A DNA stretch of 36,295 nt, from assembly GCA_028284675.1 (NCBI GenBank), contig JANQRI010000049.1:1-36295 (forward strand), given 5' to 3'. The translations under genes were made by a program, and so were the position numbers. The notes beneath the pieces were generated by a model. It ran no database searches, was not told where the DNA came from, and saw only the letters and a program-made list of their open reading frames with translations. Origin of the DNA: Gammaproteobacteria bacterium. GTDB lineage: Bacteria; Pseudomonadota; Gammaproteobacteria; HTCC5015. Shown here piece after piece: positions 33,605 through 36,295 of this stretch. Each line of letters begins with the position of its first letter. The stretch's first letter is position 1.

Positions 33605-34630
33605 ATGAAATTTGTAGATGAAGCCACGATCTCGGTACATGCGGGTAAGGGAGGTGACGGCTGTGTCAGTTTCCGGCGTGAAAAATATGTTCCATTTGGC
33701 GGGCCTGACGGTGGTGACGGTGGTGATGGCGGCAGTGTATATCTTTGTGCTGATGCGGGTCTGAACACGCTTTCCGATTTTCGGCATACCCGGCGTTTCC
33801 GCGCAGGCAACGGGCAGCCCGGGCATGGGCAGAACCGCACCGGCAAGGGCGGTGATGACCTGATCGTGCCGGTACCGGTCGGGACACTGGTCTATGATAA
33901 GGAAACCGAAGAGCTGATTGGTGATCTAACCACCGTCGGCCAGTTATTATTGGTTGCGCAGGGTGGTTTCCACGGGATCGGCAACACGCGCTTTAAAAGT
34001 TCGATAAACCGTGCGCCCCGGCAGTCTTCTCCCGGTAGCGCCGGTGAAGCCCGTGAGCTGCGGCTGGAATTAAAAGTATTGGCGGAAGTCGGATTATTGG
34101 GATTGCCGAATGCTGGCAAATCAACGTTTATCCGCAAAGTCTCCGCTGCCAGGCCGAAAGTGGCCGATTACCCGTTTACCACTCTGTATCCAAATCTGGG
34201 TGTCGTGCAACTTGAGCCGCATCGCAGTTTCGTGATCGCCGATATCCCGGGTATCATTGAAGGAGCTGCCGAGGGGGCCGGTCTCGGTATTCGGTTTTTG
34301 AAGCATCTGGAGCGGGCCGGATTGTTACTGCATTTCGTTGATGTGTTGCCGTATGATCAGTCGGACCCGGTAGAAAGCGCCCGCGTTATTGTCACGGAAT
34401 TGCAGAAACACGGTTCAGGCCTGGCAGACAAAGAGCGCTGGCTTGTTTTCAACAAAATAGATTTGGTGGAAGCAACTGAACTCGAACGGATTTGCGCAGA
34501 GGTGATTGAGGCGCTGGAATGGCAGGGCCCGGTGTTCAGGGTTTCAGCGTTAAGCGGTGAGGGCACGGATGTGCTGTGCCGGCAGATTATGCAATCTTTG
34601 GAAAAGCAAAACAGCAATGAATCAACGTAA
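33605..34630 (+). CDS. obgE: ObgE/CgtA GTPase
   Basis: This 341-residue protein acts in late assembly of the 50S ribosomal subunit and stress control. It has the Gly-rich Obg fold (1-158, with GGDGGDGGSVYL) and a GTPase domain with G1 GLPNAGKS, G2/switch YPFTTL, G3 DIPGIIEG, G4 FNKID and G5 VSALSGEG. The length fits a C-terminally short Obg. The genes rplU and rpmA, usually just upstream, are replaced by the divergent unknown gene. It overlaps proB by 14 bp. Confidence 0.97.
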   Translation: MKFVDEATISVHAGKGGDGCVSFRREKYVPFGGPDGGDGGDGGSVYLCADAGLNTLSDFRHTRRFRAGNGQPGHGQNRTGKGGDDLIVPVPVGTLVYDKETEELIGDLTTVGQLLLVAQGGFHGIGNTRFKSSINRAPRQSSPGSAGEARELRLELKVLAEVGLLGLPNAGKSTFIRKVSAARPKVADYPFTTLYPNLGVVQLEPHRSFVIADIPGIIEGAAEGAGLGIRFLKHLERAGLLLHFVDVLPYDQSDPVESARVIVTELQKHGSGLADKERWLVFNKIDLVEATELERICAEVIEALEWQGPVFRVSALSGEGTDVLCRQIMQSLEKQNSNEST

Positions 34631-35747
34631 ATCGCTAACAAATGCGACGCGTATCGTGATTAAGATCGGCAGCTCACTGGTGACACGTGACGGCCTGGGG
34701 CTGGCCGAGGAAGAAATACATAACTGGGCCGGCCAAATTATTCAGCAGATTGCCGGCGGCAAACAAATCGTGCTGGTTTCCTCCGGTTCGGTGGCTGAAG
34801 GGATGGCGCGTTTACAATGGACCACGCGCCCACATGCATTGCATGAATTGCAGGCTGCCGCAGCAGTCGGTCAGATGGGTTTGATACAAAGTTATGAGAA
34901 TGCATTTAAGGCGCATGGGAAGCTAACCGCGCAAGTATTATTGTCACATGAAGATCTGGCGGATCGTCGCCGTTATCTGAATGCGCGCAGCACATTAATG
35001 ACACTGCTTGATCTGGGTATTGTGCCGATCGTTAACGAAAACGATACCGTGGCAACAGAGGAAATCCGTTTTGGAGATAACGATTCTCTGGCAGCGATGG
35101 TTGCAAACCTAATTGCAGCCGATGTATTGGTCATCATGACCGATCAGGCGGGATTATATGAGCGCGATCCCCGCAAAGATCCGAATGCAAAACTACTCGA
35201 ATTTGCGATGGTAGATGATCCCGCGCTGCAAAAAGCTGCTGAGCCGGGGACCGGTCATCTGGGGCGTGGCGGCATGGTCACCAAATTACAGGCGGCACGC
35301 ACCGCCGCACGTTCCGGCACACAAACATTAATAATCAGCGGCCGTACGGACGGCAGTTTGAAACAGGCATTGGCCGGTAAGAATATCGGCACCTTGTTGT
35401 CAGTGGCGCGCGAACCGTTGGCTGCACGTAAACAATGGCTTGGCGGTAAGCTGGTGCCGAAAGGCGTTTTGATACTGGATCAGGGTGCGGTTAATGTGCT
35501 GCTCAATGATGGGCGCAGCTTATTGCCGGTTGGTGTCACCGGGGTAAACGGTCATTTTCGTCGCGGCGATTTGGTCAGGTGTGCCGATACAAATAATCGC
35601 GAGATTGCCCGTGGCCTGGTGAATTATAGCAGCGAAGAAACCGCAAAAATAAAAGGCCGTTCCAGCCAGGAGTTGGAAGCAATACTCGGTTACATCGATG
35701 AACCCGAGCTGATTCACCGGGATAATCTTGTGATCACCGCAGGGTGA
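34617..35747 (+). CDS. proB: ProB, glutamate 5-kinase
   Basis: This 376-residue enzyme makes glutamyl 5-phosphate, the first step of proline synthesis. The amino-acid-kinase domain (about 5-260) shows IVIKIGSSLVT, VSSGSVAEGM, VNENDTVATEEIRFGDND and GTGHLGRGGMVTKLQAA; a PUA domain (about 285-365) follows. I set the start at ATG 34617, which gives the family N-terminus; a longer open frame from 34557 is read from inside obgE. The obgE-proB pairing is common in gammaproteobacteria. No proA follows. Confidence 0.95.
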   Translation: MNQRKSLTNATRIVIKIGSSLVTRDGLGLAEEEIHNWAGQIIQQIAGGKQIVLVSSGSVAEGMARLQWTTRPHALHELQAAAAVGQMGLIQSYENAFKAHGKLTAQVLLSHEDLADRRRYLNARSTLMTLLDLGIVPIVNENDTVATEEIRFGDNDSLAAMVANLIAADVLVIMTDQAGLYERDPRKDPNAKLLEFAMVDDPALQKAAEPGTGHLGRGGMVTKLQAARTAARSGTQTLIISGRTDGSLKQALAGKNIGTLLSVAREPLAARKQWLGGKLVPKGVLILDQGAVNVLLNDGRSLLPVGVTGVNGHFRRGDLVRCADTNNREIARGLVNYSSEETAKIKGRSSQELEAILGYIDEPELIHRDNLVITAG

Positions 35748-35796
35748 TTGTCTCAAAAACCTGATTCCGAATTTTAGCGCACAGCTTTATAGCGAT

Positions 35797-35809
35797 TGAC
35801 GAATCGTCA
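35797..35809. promoter_or_regulatory. Candidate activator palindrome upstream of the secreted-protein gene
   Basis: TGACGAATCGTCA is a perfect inverted repeat with the same TGACGA/TCGTCA half-sites as site A before the pilin, but with one central base in place of four. It is centred near -98 from the start predicted from the sigma-54-like site at 35875. Confidence 0.45.
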
Positions 35810-35830
35810 TACTGGCTACAACATTGGCTG

Positions 35831-35847
35831 TATCCTTAATAAGGATA
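35831..35847 (+). terminator. Weak hairpin after proB
   Basis: Arms TATCCTT and AAGGATA around a 3-base loop are followed by ATTATTTTT. The stem is AT-rich and short, but the position 83 bp after the proB stop suits a terminator. Confidence 0.4.
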
Positions 35848-35874
35848 ATTATTTTTGCCTGTAAGGGTTGACAT

Positions 35875-35890
35875 TGGCTGGCGGATAGCA
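35875..35890 (+). promoter_or_regulatory. Sigma-54-like (-24/-12) site before the secreted-protein gene
   Basis: TGGCTGGCGGATAGCA keeps GG and GC with exactly 10 bases between and agrees with TGGC, G, T and GCA of the consensus, three bases off. An overlapping sigma-70-like pair exists: TTGACA at 35868-35873 and TAAATT at 35891-35896 with a 17-base spacer. Sequence alone does not decide which is used. Confidence 0.45.
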
Positions 35891-35979
35891 TAAATTTTTC
35901 TTCAGGTATCAGAAAAACAAAAACACAGGGCGATACCGTAAAAATATAACTTAATCTATCTGTTTGCAGGGAGACACTC

Positions 35980-36295
35980 ATGCGCTCAAGCCACCGCCTG
36001 TCTGTTACATTATCGTGCTATTTGTTTTTACCCTTATTATTGTTATTTTCGCAGGCGTCGGCCACGCCGTTTCACTGGCAGGGAATTGCGTATAGCAGTG
36101 CGGGAACCGAGCAGGTGTTCGGCCCGAGTCCCTCGTCGGTGTGTGAAGACTTCCGTGCGAGCTACGAGGCGTATCGGCTGGATGCGTCCCACCACACGCG
36201 CGGGGATACCGTGGTGATCAGCAATCTGACCCATCCGACCAGTGGGTCGGTGGTCTGGTTTTTCTGTTCAATCAATCATATCAACGGCGAGACCG
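35980..36295 (+). CDS. Secreted protein, N-terminal part (cut by window end)
   Basis: The frame stays open from ATG 35980 to the window end (105 residues). A clear ribosome site AGGGAG (35968-35973) precedes it. The signal peptide has a basic start (MRSSHR), a long hydrophobic core and a likely cut after QASA. The mature part begins TPFHWQGIAYSSAG and carries Cys in PSSVCEDF and WFFCSIN. I do not recognise it with confidence; such short Cys-bearing leaders occur before RHS/YD-repeat proteins, which is only a guess. The promoter region is described separately. Confidence 0.75.
   Translation, partial: MRSSHRLSVTLSCYLFLPLLLLFSQASATPFHWQGIAYSSAGTEQVFGPSPSSVCEDFRASYEAYRLDASHHTRGDTVVISNLTHPTSGSVVWFFCSINHINGET

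Noticed and set aside
34557..34616. Upstream extension of proB to 34557
   Set aside because: It reads obgE sequence in another frame; the family N-terminus begins at 34617.
35821..35880. Exact 10-bp direct repeat ACATTGGCTG at 35821 and 35871
   Set aside because: Two short copies only; I could not tie them to a known site or element.
35868..35896. TTGACA-17-TAAATT as the sole promoter of the secreted-protein gene
   Set aside because: Not rejected outright: it is a fair sigma-70 match, but it overlaps a sigma-54-like site with a well-placed upstream palindrome, so I listed it only as the alternative.

Overview
The window looks like chromosomal DNA of a gammaproteobacterium whose genus I cannot name. 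The evidence is a set of recognisable housekeeping genes (trmL, gpsA, secB, a YibN-type rhodanese, envC, ctpA, a YibQ-type deacetylase, obgE, proB) beside a large MSHA-like type IV pilus cluster. I see no rRNA, tRNA, CRISPR array, insertion sequence or phage gene, and no gap above about 230 bp without a gene.

Layout. (1) 1-4356: 3' end of a giant secreted or surface repeat protein with about 14 Ca-binding cadherin/Ig-like repeats and a non-repetitive, highly charged C-terminus. (2) 4484-7639, minus strand: an ABC-2 permease, a membrane-anchored helical protein, a type IV pilin and an ABC ATPase. This set recalls the PilG/H/I transporter needed for pili in Myxococcus, with a pilin gene inside it. 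(3) 7680-9371, plus strand: a membrane histidine kinase related to PrsK. (4) 24006-9420, minus strand: a PrsR-like sigma-54 response regulator, then a tight run of pilus genes in the order mshM, mshL, mshN, mshE, mshG, mshI, mshJ, mshK, an MshP/PilX-like minor pilin and a pilin. (5) 24221-31066: trmL, gpsA, secB, rhodanese, envC, ctpA, yibQ-like and an atypical protein kinase. (6) 31209-33511: two exported proteins of unknown role. (7) 33605-35747: obgE-proB. (8) 35980-end: the start of a secreted protein, cut by the window edge.

Most interesting reading. The kinase and the sigma-54 regulator flank the pilus cluster. The detached pilin gene (5335-5976) has a good -24/-12 sigma-54 promoter with two adjacent 16-bp inverted repeats (TGACGA-N4-TCGTCA type) centred near -75 and -96. 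The secreted-protein gene at 35980 has a second -24/-12-like site, with a TGACGA-N1-TCGTCA palindrome centred near -98. I infer a PrsK/PrsR-type circuit that controls a pilin, and probably a surface or secreted protein, in a genome region where no exosortase gene is seen. The kinase-regulator pair, the sigma-54-driven pilin, the PilGHI-like ABC transporter and the MSHA-like machine together form a candidate, not obviously described, regulated pilus system.
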